Below, piece by piece: positions 1 through 10,884 of a stretch of 64,000 nucleotides of DNA. A model generated the notes under the pieces. The model did no database searches. It worked only from the letters and a program-made list of their open reading frames with translations, and had not been told where the DNA came from. The DNA is from DASYPQ01 sp041488095. Lineage in GTDB: Bacteria; Planctomycetota; UBA1135; GCA-002686595. Each line of letters opens with the position of its first letter. The first letter of the stretch is position 1. A program made the translations under genes and the position numbers. The stretch lies in contig JBGPOP010000017.1 in NCBI GenBank assembly GCA_041488095.1, positions 29,133 to 93,132 on the forward strand, in the 5' to 3' direction.

Positions 1-195
1 CAGGCCGAAGCGCATGGCGACCAGGCTGTGAGCGAGCTCGTGGAGGAGCACGATCCCGAATCCCATCACGAGCAGAAGCGCGGCGAGCAGGGCGTCGTGG
101 GCCTGCATCACGAGGAGCCCGAGCAGGACGATCAGCAGGAAATGCACCCGGATCGTGATGCCGAAGACGCTGCCGAGCTTCAGGGAACCGTTCAC
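1..195 (-). CDS. Site-2 protease (M50) family metalloprotease, N-terminal part, runs off the window
   Basis: The first 65 residues of a minus-strand gene are present, starting at a GTG at 193-195. The peptide begins with a short hydrophilic stretch, then a hydrophobic segment, and ends just after the zinc motif HELAH (His52, Glu53, His56), which is the HExxH signature of membrane-embedded M50 proteases. A hydrophobic segment immediately before and around the motif fits the S2P fold. These enzymes cut transmembrane substrates within the bilayer, often anti-sigma factors. The substrate cannot be inferred here because the rest of the gene lies outside the window. A TAGAAT hexamer at 227-232 on the minus strand is a plausible -10 box. 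Confidence 0.85.
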   Translation of the reverse strand, partial: MNGSLKLGSVFGITIRVHFLLIVLLGLLVMQAHDALLAALLLVMGFGIVLLHELAHSLVAMRFGL

Positions 196-226
196 GGGCG
201 TGCCTTGTAGGCGGTCGAAGGGGGCG

Positions 227-232
227 ATTCTA
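227..232 (-). promoter_or_regulatory. Putative -10 box (TAGAAT) of the M50 protease gene
   Basis: The minus strand reads TAGAAT 31 nt before the GTG start. The same hexamer precedes the small gene at 10973-11209, and related TAnnnT hexamers precede most gene starts here. No clear -35 element was seen. Confidence 0.4.
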
Positions 233-279
233 CCGCGGTCGAGGGCGGTGTATTCCGAGCCGAGCCGCAAAACCCGGGC

Positions 280-285
280 TAACAT
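280..285 (+). promoter_or_regulatory. Putative -10 box (TAACAT), 8 nt before the start codon at 294
   Basis: TAACAT is followed after 8 nt by the ATG at 294. If transcription starts about 7 nt after the box, the mRNA would begin at or next to the start codon, so it would be leaderless. The same geometry is seen at 6240-6245 and 28155-28160. Confidence 0.45.
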
Positions 286-293
286 CCTCATCC

Positions 294-2498
294 ATGGACG
301 GGGACGATCGGGGCGCCTGCGATCGACCGCGCGTGCTGCGCGTCGACCTCGGCCGAGTCCCGAGCGCGAAATCGCAGCGGGCCTCGGCGGAGCGCTGGCG
401 CGGGTCGACGCGCGAGATCGACCAGGTCGGCTGCTGGTCGGGAACGGCGCTCGCGCTCGCGCTCCTCCACGAGAGCGAGGTCACAAGGCCCGGCGCTCCC
501 GCGCCGCTCGTCGTCTCGGTCGGGGAGTGCGTGCGCCGCGCCCTGCCGACCGCAGCCCGCGCGGGTGTGACCTCGCGCGCGCCCCTCACGGGCCTGCTCG
601 GCGACGGGCAGGTCGGCAGCGACCTCGGCCGGCGCCTGGCTCGCATCGCGGACGCTCTGGTCCTCGAGGGAAACACGCCGCTCCCCGGGGCGGTGCTGTG
701 GCTCTCGGGCGTCGGTGGCGAGGGAACGGTCGAGCTCCTCTCCTTCCCCGACCTCGCCGACGCGGATCCCGGGCGCGTGCACACAGCCCTGAACGAGGCC
801 CTCGGTCCGTGCGCGACGCTGCGCGTCGGCCGCGCCGGGGCGCGTGGCATCCCCTTCGCGAGCCTCGCTGCGGGAGCCGATCCACCGAGCTTCGTCGGCC
901 GCGGCGGGCTCGGCGCCGTGCTCGGGCGCCTCGGCCTGACGGCGATCGCGGTCGGGGGGAGCGCGGTCGAGCCCGATCCGGGAGACGACTTCGCCGACCT
1001 CGCCCGCCGGCTGGCCCTCTCGCCGCGTCTGCGCGCCCGCGCCGAGGGCGGCACCCTGGAGCTCGCGGACGCTCTCGCCGCGCGCGGCGACCTGCGCGGC
1101 AGGGGCTACGCCGAGCCGATGCCCGCGGACGAGGCGCGCGCTTGGAGCGCCGAGATCGGTTCGCGAGATCACGCGCGCAAGGGCTGCGAGGGATGCCCGA
1201 CGCCCTGCGGCTGGGTCTTCGAGCGCGGCTTCCCGGGCGCGGAGGCGCGCCGGCAGGGCGCGCGATTCGGGGCGATGTACGCGCTCGGGCCGAACCTCGG
1301 CCTGGAGAGCACCGGCGACGCGCTCGCGCTGCTCGCGGCCTGCGACGAGGCGGCGCTCGACGCCGTGGAGGCCGGCGCGGTGCTCTCGCTCCTCGCACGC
1401 GCGCGGGACCTGCAGCTCCTCCCCGGCCGCGCTCCGTGGGGCGATCCGGAAGCCCTGCTCGCGCTCCTCGGCGACCTCCTCGAGCGGCGCGGAGACGGCG
1501 CGCTGCTCGCGCTCGGAGCGAGCGGGATGGCGCGGAAGCTGGGCCTCGAAGGCGAGGTCCGCGACGCCCAGGGCCAGAGCGCCCGCCCGGAATCGAGCCT
1601 CGCCGCCGTGCTCGGGCAATGCGCGAGCGCGCGCGGCGCCGATCCCATGCGCACCTTCCCGTTCCTCCTGTCGGACGCGAGCGGGAGACGCCTGCGCGAG
1701 CTCCTCGCTCCGCTGCCGCTGCCGCCCGGCGCCGAGGATCCCCGCGACCCGACGGCCAAGGGGCGCATCGTGTGGTGGCACGAGAACCTGATGGCCGCGC
1801 TCGACGCCACCGGCTTCTGCGCCTTCTCGGCGGCGGGGCTTCTCACGGACGGCGTAGCCGGCCTCGACGATCTCGCGCGGGCGATCGCGCCGGCGAGCCT
1901 CGAGCCGCGGTCCGCCCGCGCCCTGCTCGCCGCCGGAGCGTCGATCGTGACCCTCGCGCGCGATCTGAATCGGAGATGGGGCGCGCGCCCCGGCGACGAT
2001 CTCCCGACCTGGGCGCGCGAAGACCTCGTGCGACCCGGGATGTGGCCCGAGTACGCGCGGCTGCGCGGCCTGGACGCGTCCGGCCACCCGTCTCCGAGGA
2101 CCTGGGAGCGGCTCGCGACCGAGGCGATCCTCGACGTGGGAGGGCGCCTGGCTGACGTCCCTGCGCGCGGCCTGGCCGTGGAGCGCGCGACGGCCGGATT
2201 CCCGCGCTCTCGCGGGCAGGTCGACCTGCGTTGCTTCGGCCCGCTGGCTCGCCAGCTGGGAGCCCGGGAATCGGGCCAGGTCGTGCACCTGGAGATCGAC
2301 CTGCCCGCCAGCCTGGGCGAGGTGCTGGCCGCCGCCGCCCGGCTCCATCCGCGGGCGCGGCGCTATCTAGTCTCCGCGGACCAGCCCGTCCCCGTGGCCT
2401 ACCGCTCGTCCCGTCGTCTCCATCCCGACGACCCGGTCGAGGACGGCGACGAGCTGGACCTCGTCGTGGCCCTGAGCGGCGGCGTCCCCCTATCCTGA
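294..2498 (+). CDS. Aldehyde:ferredoxin oxidoreductase-like protein with C-terminal MoaD/ThiS-like domain
   Basis: The N-terminus has the AOR-type opening (VLRVDLG near residue 14) and the body matches the two-domain layout of tungsten/molybdenum aldehyde oxidoreductases. Four cysteines sit where the family binds its [4Fe-4S] cluster: C298, C301 and C305 (CxxCxxxC) and a distant C509 in an ATGFCAF context. This compares with C288/C291/C295/C494 in the Pyrococcus enzyme. The family oxidises aldehydes to acids using a bis-pterin metal cofactor. Residues about 642-734 form an extra domain resembling the pterin sulfur carrier MoaD, with a Gly-Gly pair at 729-730 followed by four residues. The sequence is more divergent than classical AORs, so the substrate and even enzyme activity are uncertain. 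A GT9 gene follows directly. Confidence 0.75.
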   Translation: MDGDDRGACDRPRVLRVDLGRVPSAKSQRASAERWRGSTREIDQVGCWSGTALALALLHESEVTRPGAPAPLVVSVGECVRRALPTAARAGVTSRAPLTGLLGDGQVGSDLGRRLARIADALVLEGNTPLPGAVLWLSGVGGEGTVELLSFPDLADADPGRVHTALNEALGPCATLRVGRAGARGIPFASLAAGADPPSFVGRGGLGAVLGRLGLTAIAVGGSAVEPDPGDDFADLARRLALSPRLRARAEGGTLELADALAARGDLRGRGYAEPMPADEARAWSAEIGSRDHARKGCEGCPTPCGWVFERGFPGAEARRQGARFGAMYALGPNLGLESTGDALALLAACDEAALDAVEAGAVLSLLARARDLQLLPGRAPWGDPEALLALLGDLLERRGDGALLALGASGMARKLGLEGEVRDAQGQSARPESSLAAVLGQCASARGADPMRTFPFLLSDASGRRLRELLAPLPLPPGAEDPRDPTAKGRIVWWHENLMAALDATGFCAFSAAGLLTDGVAGLDDLARAIAPASLEPRSARALLAAGASIVTLARDLNRRWGARPGDDLPTWAREDLVRPGMWPEYARLRGLDASGHPSPRTWERLATEAILDVGGRLADVPARGLAVERATAGFPRSRGQVDLRCFGPLARQLGARESGQVVHLEIDLPASLGEVLAAAARLHPRARRYLVSADQPVPVAYRSSRRLHPDDPVEDGDELDLVVALSGGVPLS
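2491..2496 (+). promoter_or_regulatory. Putative internal -10 box (TATCCT) before the TTG start at 2506
   Basis: TATCCT overlaps the last codons of the AOR-like gene and ends 9 nt before the next start. It may give the GT9 gene its own nearly leaderless transcript in addition to read-through. Confidence 0.35.
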
Positions 2499-2505
2499 TC
2501 GCAGC

Positions 2506-3594
2506 TTGACCCCGATCCTGATCCTCAAGACCGCGGCGCTCGGCGACGTCCTGCGCACGACCTCGATCCTGCCCGGCCTGCACGAGCGCTACGAGGGAGC
2601 GCGGATCACCTGGGTCGCCGCGCCCGAGGCCGTCGATCTCCTGCGCACGCACCCTCTGATCCGATCGATCGAGCCGTTCGACACGGCCTCCGACTCGAGC
2701 GTCGCCGAGGTCACCGTGCGTCTGTCGGCGACCGGCTGGGCGCGCGTGATCTCGCTCGACGACGAGGCGGCGCTGTGCCGGCTGGCCACCGCGGTCCGGA
2801 GCAAGCGCCTCTCGGGCGCCTACCTGCGCGCCGACGGTGCGCGCGCCTACACGCCGGACACGGCGCCCTGGTTCGACATGGGGCTGCTCTCGGTGCACGG
2901 CAAGGCCGCCGCGGACCATCTCAAGCTCGAGAACAGGAGGAGCCATCCCCAGATCCTGGCGGAGATGCTGTGCCTGCGCATGGGCGAGCCCGAGCTCCAC
3001 CTGCCGGAGGACTCGAAGTCCTTCGCGCGCGCCTTTGCCGACTCGAGGGTGCTCCACATCCACGGCCCGGTGATCGGCCTGAACACCGGCGCGGGAGGGC
3101 GGTGGACGTCGAAGCAGATCTCGGTCGAGCGCACGGTCGAGCTCGCCGAGGCCGTCCACCGTTCGCGCTTGGGCCGGGTCACGTTCCTGGTCCTGGGCGG
3201 GGATTCCGAGGCGCAGCGCAACCGGGCGATCCTCGACGGCCTCGCGCGCTCGCCCCTCAGGCCGCGATTCGTCGACGCAGGCACGGACAACGGCCTGCTC
3301 GACTTTGCCGCGCTGCTCTCGCACTGCGACGTCGTCGTCGCGAGCGACAGCCTGGCGCTGCACCTGTGCGTGGCGCTCGGCGTGCGCACGGTGGCCTTCT
3401 TCGCTCCGACCTCGGCGGCGGAGATCGAGCTCTACGGACGCGGCGAGAAGGTCGTCAGCACGGCGCCCGACTACTGCTCCTACCGCCCCGACACGGACAA
3501 CTCGAGCATCACGGCCGAGCGCCTGTGCGAAGCGGTCCTGCGGCAGCTCGACGAGGCGGAGGCTGCGCGCGAGCGGGGTGCTGCCGGGTCATGA
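2506..3594 (+). CDS. Glycosyltransferase family 9 (heptosyltransferase-like)
   Basis: This 362-residue protein starts at TTG, 7 nt after the stop of the preceding gene. It has the GT9 signature near the N-terminus (LKTAALGDVLRTTS, residues about 7-20), which matches the GD.. nucleotide-sugar loop of heptosyltransferases. It also has the C-terminal donor-site block in which SDSLALHLCVALG is followed by a conserved Gly-rich FFAPT segment. The family adds ADP-heptose or related sugars to the LPS inner core at the cytoplasmic face of the inner membrane. It is distant from the two other GT9 genes in the window (46607 and 47674), and its place beside an oxidoreductase rather than LPS genes is unusual. 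The acceptor is not predictable. Confidence 0.85.
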   Translation: MTPILILKTAALGDVLRTTSILPGLHERYEGARITWVAAPEAVDLLRTHPLIRSIEPFDTASDSSVAEVTVRLSATGWARVISLDDEAALCRLATAVRSKRLSGAYLRADGARAYTPDTAPWFDMGLLSVHGKAAADHLKLENRRSHPQILAEMLCLRMGEPELHLPEDSKSFARAFADSRVLHIHGPVIGLNTGAGGRWTSKQISVERTVELAEAVHRSRLGRVTFLVLGGDSEAQRNRAILDGLARSPLRPRFVDAGTDNGLLDFAALLSHCDVVVASDSLALHLCVALGVRTVAFFAPTSAAEIELYGRGEKVVSTAPDYCSYRPDTDNSSITAERLCEAVLRQLDEAEAARERGAAGS

Positions 3595-3797
3595 AGGGAA
3601 GGCTCCTCTGGCGTCTGGCGAAGCTCCTGGAGGGCGCGGGCCTCGTCGTCATCCTGGTCGGCGTCTTCTGGAGCATCAGCCTGGGCCTCGGGGAACGCGG
3701 GCTGGAGTCGATGGCCATCGAGTTCCGCGCGCTGGCCGCCGGCGCGGGAATGTTCGCGGCGGGATGGCTGCTGGAGCGCGCTCTGGGGTCGAGGTGA
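3591..3797 (+). CDS. Small two-TM membrane protein
   Basis: A 68-residue protein whose ATG overlaps the TGA of the GT9 gene (ATGA at 3591-3594), so it is probably translationally coupled. It has a basic N-terminus (MKGRLLWR), a hydrophobic segment around residues 15-32 and a second one around residues 46-62, consistent with a helical hairpin in the inner membrane. I recognise no family. The coupling suggests a role with the glycosyltransferase, for example membrane anchoring, but that is inference. Confidence 0.65.
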   Translation: MKGRLLWRLAKLLEGAGLVVILVGVFWSISLGLGERGLESMAIEFRALAAGAGMFAAGWLLERALGSR

Positions 3798-3848
3798 GGG
3801 CCGGGGCTCGACGCTGGAGAATCCTCCTCACGCGGAAAGCTCCTCCGC

Positions 3849-3854
3849 TATAGT
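3849..3854 (+). promoter_or_regulatory. Putative -10 box (TATAGT) for the FG-GAP gene
   Basis: TATAGT lies in the gap after the small membrane protein gene. It predicts a transcript start near 3861, upstream of both candidate starts (3877 and 3922). Confidence 0.4.
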
Positions 3855-3921
3855 CGGGGGTCGATCCGGCCCATCGATGTTTACGCGGCGGGCTGGTTCC
3901 AGGAGATCCACGGAACCCCCC

Positions 3922-6183
<2,262 letters not shown>

Positions 6184-6239
6184 TCGCTCGCTGGAGCCAG
6201 CTGCGTTCGCAGGTCCGCGGTCCCTCGGGCCCGGGCCGC

Positions 6240-6245
6240 TACAAT
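6240..6245 (+). promoter_or_regulatory. Putative -10 box (TACAAT), 8 nt before the TTG start at 6254
   Basis: TACAAT followed by 8 nt and then the TTG start supports a leaderless mRNA for the radical SAM operon. It also supports choosing the TTG. Confidence 0.5.
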
Positions 6246-6253
6246 CGGGCGCG

Positions 6254-7339
6254 TTGAGCGCCCTCCGCTACCTTCCCTTCGCGCGCCGGGCGGTCCTGCG
6301 CTCCGGGCCGCCGATCCACCTGGGGCTCTTCGTCACCGGCGTGTGCAACCTGCGCTGCCGGCACTGCTTTCACTGGAAGCAGGTGGCCGAAGGCGTCCCG
6401 GGACCGCGTCTTGTCGACCTCGAGCGGCTGGCGGACTCGCTCGCGCGCATGGGCCCGCTCCTGTGGGTCTCCCTCGGCGGGGGAGAACCGTTCCTCCGCG
6501 GCGACCTCGCCGATGTCGCGCGCGCGTTCGGGCGCCACGGCCTGCGCCACCTCACGGTGCCGACGAACGGACTCGTTCCGGAGCGCCAGGCCGAGTTCGT
6601 GGAGCGCGTCCTCTCCGAAAACCCCGAACTCTTCCTGACCGTGTCGGTCTCCTTCGACGGGCCGCCGCAGGTCCATGATTCGATCCGACAGGTCCCGGGT
6701 GGGCACGCGCGCGCCCGGGAGGCCGTCCAGGCGCTGCGCCAGCAGGCCGCCCGGAACCCGCGTCTCTCCGTGGGGATCCTCGTGTGCGTGACGCGCGAGA
6801 ACCAGGCCGTCCTCGCCGACCACATGGAGGAGCTCGTGCGCGAGCTCTCGCCCGACAACGTGACGATCAACCTGGCGCGCGGGACCGCGCTCGATCCCTC
6901 CCTCCTCGAGGTCGATGTCGCGCGCTACGAGGAGATCGTCGCCAAGAAGCGGGAGCTGATCGCGTCCGGCGCGCTCCCCTACTTCAGCTTCCCGCTCGCG
7001 CGCCTGGCCGTCGCACGCGACGACCTGATGTACGAGCGCGTGGCGGGCGTTGCGCGCGGAGCTTCCGCCCACCTGCCCTGCACCGCCGGGACGCTCTCCG
7101 CCGTCGTCTTCGAGAACGGCGAGGTCCACTCCTGCGAGATCCTGGGGCGCTCGATCGGCAACCTGAACGACGTCGGCTGGGATCTCTCCCGGCTCTGGGA
7201 GGGTCCTCCAGCGCGCGAGCTGCGCCGCGAGATCCGCGAGACGCACTGCGCGTGCACGTGGGAGTGCGCCCAAGCCGACAACATCCTCTTCCGCGCTCGG
7301 AGCTGGCCCCGTCTCGCGCTGCGCGCGCTCTCGACGTGA
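6254..7339 (+). CDS. Radical SAM protein with SPASM-like C-terminus
   Basis: The 361-residue protein has the radical SAM cluster motif CNLRCRHC (C31, C35, C38), binding the [4Fe-4S] cluster that splits S-adenosylmethionine. A GGGEP motif follows where the family contacts SAM. The C-terminal quarter has further cysteines (HLPC, HSC, HCACTWEC), which fits a SPASM/twitch auxiliary-cluster domain. Proteins of this design modify peptides or carbohydrates. The gene opens an operon whose next two genes are a GT2 glycosyltransferase and a membrane-bound GT39-type protein, all joined by 4-nt overlaps. A role in maturing a glycosylated product is therefore possible. No peptide precursor gene is visible nearby. 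Start is TTG. Confidence 0.85.
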   Translation: MSALRYLPFARRAVLRSGPPIHLGLFVTGVCNLRCRHCFHWKQVAEGVPGPRLVDLERLADSLARMGPLLWVSLGGGEPFLRGDLADVARAFGRHGLRHLTVPTNGLVPERQAEFVERVLSENPELFLTVSVSFDGPPQVHDSIRQVPGGHARAREAVQALRQQAARNPRLSVGILVCVTRENQAVLADHMEELVRELSPDNVTINLARGTALDPSLLEVDVARYEEIVAKKRELIASGALPYFSFPLARLAVARDDLMYERVAGVARGASAHLPCTAGTLSAVVFENGEVHSCEILGRSIGNLNDVGWDLSRLWEGPPARELRREIRETHCACTWECAQADNILFRARSWPRLALRALST

Positions 7340-8421
7340 GCGGGACGGAGCGAATTGCGCTGCGCCTCGGGATCCTCGTCCCGTGCCGCGACGAGGCGGC
7401 GGTGATCGAGCGCAAGCTCGCGAACCTCGCGCAAGCGCGCTGGCCCGAGGGCGGGACGCACCGCATCGCCGCGGTCGACGACCATTCGGTCGACGGAACG
7501 CTCGAGCGCGCCGGGAAGACCGCCGAGCAACTCTTCGGATCGCGCACCGACGTCCTCGTCTCGGTCGTCCGGAACGGCGTTCGCGCGGGGAAGCCCGGAG
7601 CCGTGCAGACCGGCCTCGCATTGCTCGAGCCCCAGGTCGATCTGATCGTCCTCACCGACGCGGACGTCGTCCTCGAGCCGGGGTCGCTCGAGGCTCTGTC
7701 GCGCGCTTTTTCGGGAGATCCGCGCCTGGCGATGGCGTGCGGGGCGCAGCGGTTCGTGCGCGACCTGGCCGAGGACGGGACGCCGCGCTCGGCCTCCCTG
7801 GGACCGATCCAGGACGCCTCGGAGCCCTTCGACCGCTGGACCGCGCGTGTGCGGCGGCTCGAGTCGTGGTCGGGAAGGCTCTTCAGCGTCCACGGACAGC
7901 TCCTGGCCTGGCGCGCGGACCTGCGCCTGCGCCCGCGTCCGGGGATCGCCGCCGACGACCTCGACCTGATGCTCCAGGTGCGCTCGCGCGCGAGCGAGCC
8001 GCGGCGCGTGGCCCTCGCTCCGGGCGCGATCTTCTGCGAGGTCAAGATCCCCGTGGGCCCGGCCCGCCGGGCGCAGGCGCTCCGGCGCGCGCGGGCCTAC
8101 GTCCAGGTCGTGCGCACGAGCGCGCCGCTCTCGACGGACGCGTTCTCGCGCGCGCAGTGGTTCTTCTACCGCCGCGTGACGCTCGCCGCGCCGGTGCTGA
8201 CCGCGGTGCTGCCGCTCGCAGCGACGGTCGCCGCGTGGACCTTCCTCGGCCTGGGCGCCGCGCTCGCGCTCCTCATGCTCTTCGCGCTGATCTTCACCAG
8301 CGCTCCGGGCTGGCGCTGGGCGAAGCTCGTGCTCCTGATCCGCGCGGCCAAGCGTCTGGAAGCGGAGAGCGCGCTGTCCGAGCGCTGGGAGCCGGAGCGG
8401 TGGAAGATCGTCCGCCGATGA
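7336..8421 (+). CDS. Glycosyltransferase family 2 with C-terminal membrane segments
   Basis: GTG start overlapping the stop of the radical SAM gene (GTGA). The 361-residue protein shows the GT-A fold pattern of family 2: ILVPCRDE near residue 14, a DD pair at 48-49, the metal-binding TDADVVLEPGS block near residue 101, and a later DDLDL motif. Hydrophobic segments near the C-terminus, at about residues 280-330, anchor it in the inner membrane with the catalytic domain in the cytoplasm. This layout resembles dolichol/undecaprenyl-phosphate sugar synthases and processive hexosyltransferases. Its immediate neighbour is a GT39-like membrane glycosyltransferase, which in other systems uses lipid-linked sugars, so it may make the lipid-linked donor. 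That link is inference. Confidence 0.85.
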   Translation: MSGTERIALRLGILVPCRDEAAVIERKLANLAQARWPEGGTHRIAAVDDHSVDGTLERAGKTAEQLFGSRTDVLVSVVRNGVRAGKPGAVQTGLALLEPQVDLIVLTDADVVLEPGSLEALSRAFSGDPRLAMACGAQRFVRDLAEDGTPRSASLGPIQDASEPFDRWTARVRRLESWSGRLFSVHGQLLAWRADLRLRPRPGIAADDLDLMLQVRSRASEPRRVALAPGAIFCEVKIPVGPARRAQALRRARAYVQVVRTSAPLSTDAFSRAQWFFYRRVTLAAPVLTAVLPLAATVAAWTFLGLGAALALLMLFALIFTSAPGWRWAKLVLLIRAAKRLEAESALSERWEPERWKIVRR

Positions 8422-10862
8422 CGGCTCGGCAGCTCGGGGTCGGCCGGCCCGGGAGTCCCAGGGATCGATGGATCCTCGCGCTGATCCTAGCCCTGGCCTT
8501 CGCCGTGCGTCTCGTCGCCGTGTTCCAGTACGAGGCCCGCCACCCGAACGCCGAGCATCCCGCCATCGACGAGGCGTCCTACGACGGCTGGGCGCGTGAG
8601 ATCGCGGGGGGCCAGTGGGTCGGCAAGGAGGTGTACTTCCAGGAGCCGCTGTACCCCTACGCGCTGGGAGCGCTCTACGCTCTCCTCGGCCCGCATCGGA
8701 TCGCCGCGCGCGTCGCACAGTGCGCGCTGTGGGCCGTGGCGACGGCGCTCGCCGGTCTTCTGGCGCGGCGTCTCTTCGGCCGCGCCGCGGGCTTCCTCGC
8801 GGCGCTCGCGATCGCGCTGTACTGGCCGGGGATCCTGTTCCCGGCCTTCCTGCTCAAGGAGAACCTGTTCCTTCCGCTCTTCGCGCTCTTCGCCCTCGCG
8901 CTCGTGCGGACGCGCGATCCCGCATCGGGCCCCGGCGCGGCGTGGAAGGATCGCGGCCGATGGCTGTTCGTCGGGGCGCTCGCGGGGCTCGGCGCCCTCT
9001 TGCGCGGGAACATGCTGGCTCTGCTGCCGCTCTTCGCGCTCTGGCCGATCGCGCGAGCCTGGCGGCTCCGGCGTCCCGCCGCGCCGGCCGTGGTCCATGC
9101 GGGAGCGTTCCTCTCCGGGTCGGCCGGCGTGCTGCTCCCCGTCGCGCTGCGCAACCTCGCCGTCGGGGGCGTCTTCCTGCTCACGACGAGCGGCGCGGGC
9201 ACGAACCTCTACGGGGGCAACAACCTCGAGAACCCCTACGGGCGCGCGAGCGAGCCCGGCTTCGTGCGCGGCATACCCGAGCACGAGGCCGGCGACTGGC
9301 GGCGCGAGGCGGAACGGCGGCTCGCGCGTCCGCTCGATCCGGGCGAGGTCAGCGCGTACTGGCGCGGCGAAACGCTGCGCTCCTTCCGCGATCACCCCCG
9401 CGAGCACCTGGCGATCCTGTGGAACAAGCTGCGGCTCTCGCTCGGACGGTACGAGGTTCCCGACGACCACTGTCTGTACTGGGACTCGTTCTTCGTCCCG
9501 ATCGCGCGCGTGCCGTTGCCGGGATTCGGTCTGATCGGGACGCTCGGCCTGGCCGGCCTGGCCCTCTTCCTGCTGCACGCGCGGAGGGGGAGGAGGAGCC
9601 CTCTCGTGACGAGCCTCCCCGCGTCCTTCGAGGTCGCCGACCCCGAAGCGGCGGCGGAGGTCGCGCTGGTCTTCCTCCTGTACCTCGGCACGATCGTCCT
9701 GACCGTGACCAGCGACCGCGCGCGGCTGCCGCTCGTGGCGCTGCTCGCGCCGTTCGCCGGGTGGACGCTCGTCTGGGCGGCGAGAGCCGGGGCGAGCCGG
9801 AGCCAGGACGCGGTCGTGCGCCTTGCGCTGGCGCTGTTTCTCGGCGCGCTCGCGGTGCACGCGCGGGTGCTGCCGGAGGCGGAGATCGCCGAGGACTTCG
9901 ACGAGCGCGACTACAACCTGGCGGTGCAGCGGCTGCGCGACGAGGGTCGGACCGACGAGGCGCGAGCGATCGCCGAACGGCTCGTCGCGGAGCATGCGAA
10001 GAGCGCGCGCGCCCGGACCCTGCTCGCCGAGATCGACTTCCGGGACGCAGCCGCGCTCGCGCGCACGCCCGATGCCGTCGCGCGGCGCGCGGGCCGGGCG
10101 AAGCTCGAAGCCGTCCTGGCCCGGGTCGAGCCGCTCGCCGACGAGCCGAGCCTGAACACGCGAGAGCGTTTCCGCGCAGCCAGCCTGTGCGCGTGGATCC
10201 AACTCGAGCGAGGGGAGTGGAGCCGGGCGCAGGCGCGCTTCCTGCAGGCGCTCGCGTTCGACGGCGAGAGCCGCGAGCTGCGGGAGGGCTTCGTGCGAGC
10301 GCTGCTCGGGTCGGTCGAGTCCCGTCCGGAGGAGGAGGGGCGCGCCGACACGGAGGAAGCGCTCGCACGACTCCGCCAGCTGCGGTCGACCGCGAGCGAC
10401 GACCCGAAAGCTCCCGCTCTCGAGATCCTGACGGCGCAGGCCGAGTTCCTGAAGGGTCGGGCGATGCTCGACGCTTTGTCCGCGAGCGACGAGGAGAAGA
10501 AGCTCGGCAAGCAGTCGGTGCAGACCGCGCTCAAGCGGCTGCAACGCGTCGCCGGACCGCAGAGGATCCCGGCCGATCTCCGCCGACGGGCGCGCCTGGT
10601 CGCCGGCGCGATCCAGCTCTATCTCCGCAACTGGAAACCGGCCGAGAACCACTACCACGCGGCGCACGGTCCCGGCACCGACCCGGAGGCCGACCTCGGG
10701 CTCCTCCAGGCGATGCTGGGATCGCTCGAGGAGTCCGCGAAGAGCGACGATCGATCGCGCGGAGTCGTTGAGGCGGATCGGTTGCTTCGCGATCTGAGGA
10801 GCACCGACCCAGAGTCGCCGCTCCTGGAGGACCTCGGACGCCGCCTCGATCGGGTGAGGTGA
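8418..10862 (+). CDS. Polytopic GT39/ArnT-like glycosyltransferase with C-terminal TPR-type domain
   Basis: ATG overlaps the preceding stop (ATGA). The 814-residue protein begins with a TM helix and then an acidic DE pair in a periplasmic-type loop (D51/E52, DEASYDGW). This is the hallmark of PMT/ArnT-family enzymes that transfer sugars from polyprenyl-phosphate donors. About ten hydrophobic segments occupy residues 18-460. The last 330 residues are soluble, helical and Glu/Arg/Ala-rich with repeated patterns such as ARTLLAEIDF and AWIQLERGEWSRAQARFLQAL, consistent with tetratricopeptide-like repeats. The combination suggests a membrane protein glycosyltransferase with a protein-binding tail. 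The substrate is unknown. Confidence 0.8.
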   Translation: MTARQLGVGRPGSPRDRWILALILALAFAVRLVAVFQYEARHPNAEHPAIDEASYDGWAREIAGGQWVGKEVYFQEPLYPYALGALYALLGPHRIAARVAQCALWAVATALAGLLARRLFGRAAGFLAALAIALYWPGILFPAFLLKENLFLPLFALFALALVRTRDPASGPGAAWKDRGRWLFVGALAGLGALLRGNMLALLPLFALWPIARAWRLRRPAAPAVVHAGAFLSGSAGVLLPVALRNLAVGGVFLLTTSGAGTNLYGGNNLENPYGRASEPGFVRGIPEHEAGDWRREAERRLARPLDPGEVSAYWRGETLRSFRDHPREHLAILWNKLRLSLGRYEVPDDHCLYWDSFFVPIARVPLPGFGLIGTLGLAGLALFLLHARRGRRSPLVTSLPASFEVADPEAAAEVALVFLLYLGTIVLTVTSDRARLPLVALLAPFAGWTLVWAARAGASRSQDAVVRLALALFLGALAVHARVLPEAEIAEDFDERDYNLAVQRLRDEGRTDEARAIAERLVAEHAKSARARTLLAEIDFRDAAALARTPDAVARRAGRAKLEAVLARVEPLADEPSLNTRERFRAASLCAWIQLERGEWSRAQARFLQALAFDGESRELREGFVRALLGSVESRPEEEGRADTEEALARLRQLRSTASDDPKAPALEILTAQAEFLKGRAMLDALSASDEEKKLGKQSVQTALKRLQRVAGPQRIPADLRRRARLVAGAIQLYLRNWKPAENHYHAAHGPGTDPEADLGLLQAMLGSLEESAKSDDRSRGVVEADRLLRDLRSTDPESPLLEDLGRRLDRVR

Positions 10863-10884
10863 AGCGACTGCGGATCGACCCGCT

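Noticed and set aside
288..2348. A 686-residue minus-strand frame opposite the AOR-like gene
   Set aside because: No motif, and the plus strand has the cluster cysteines at family spacing.
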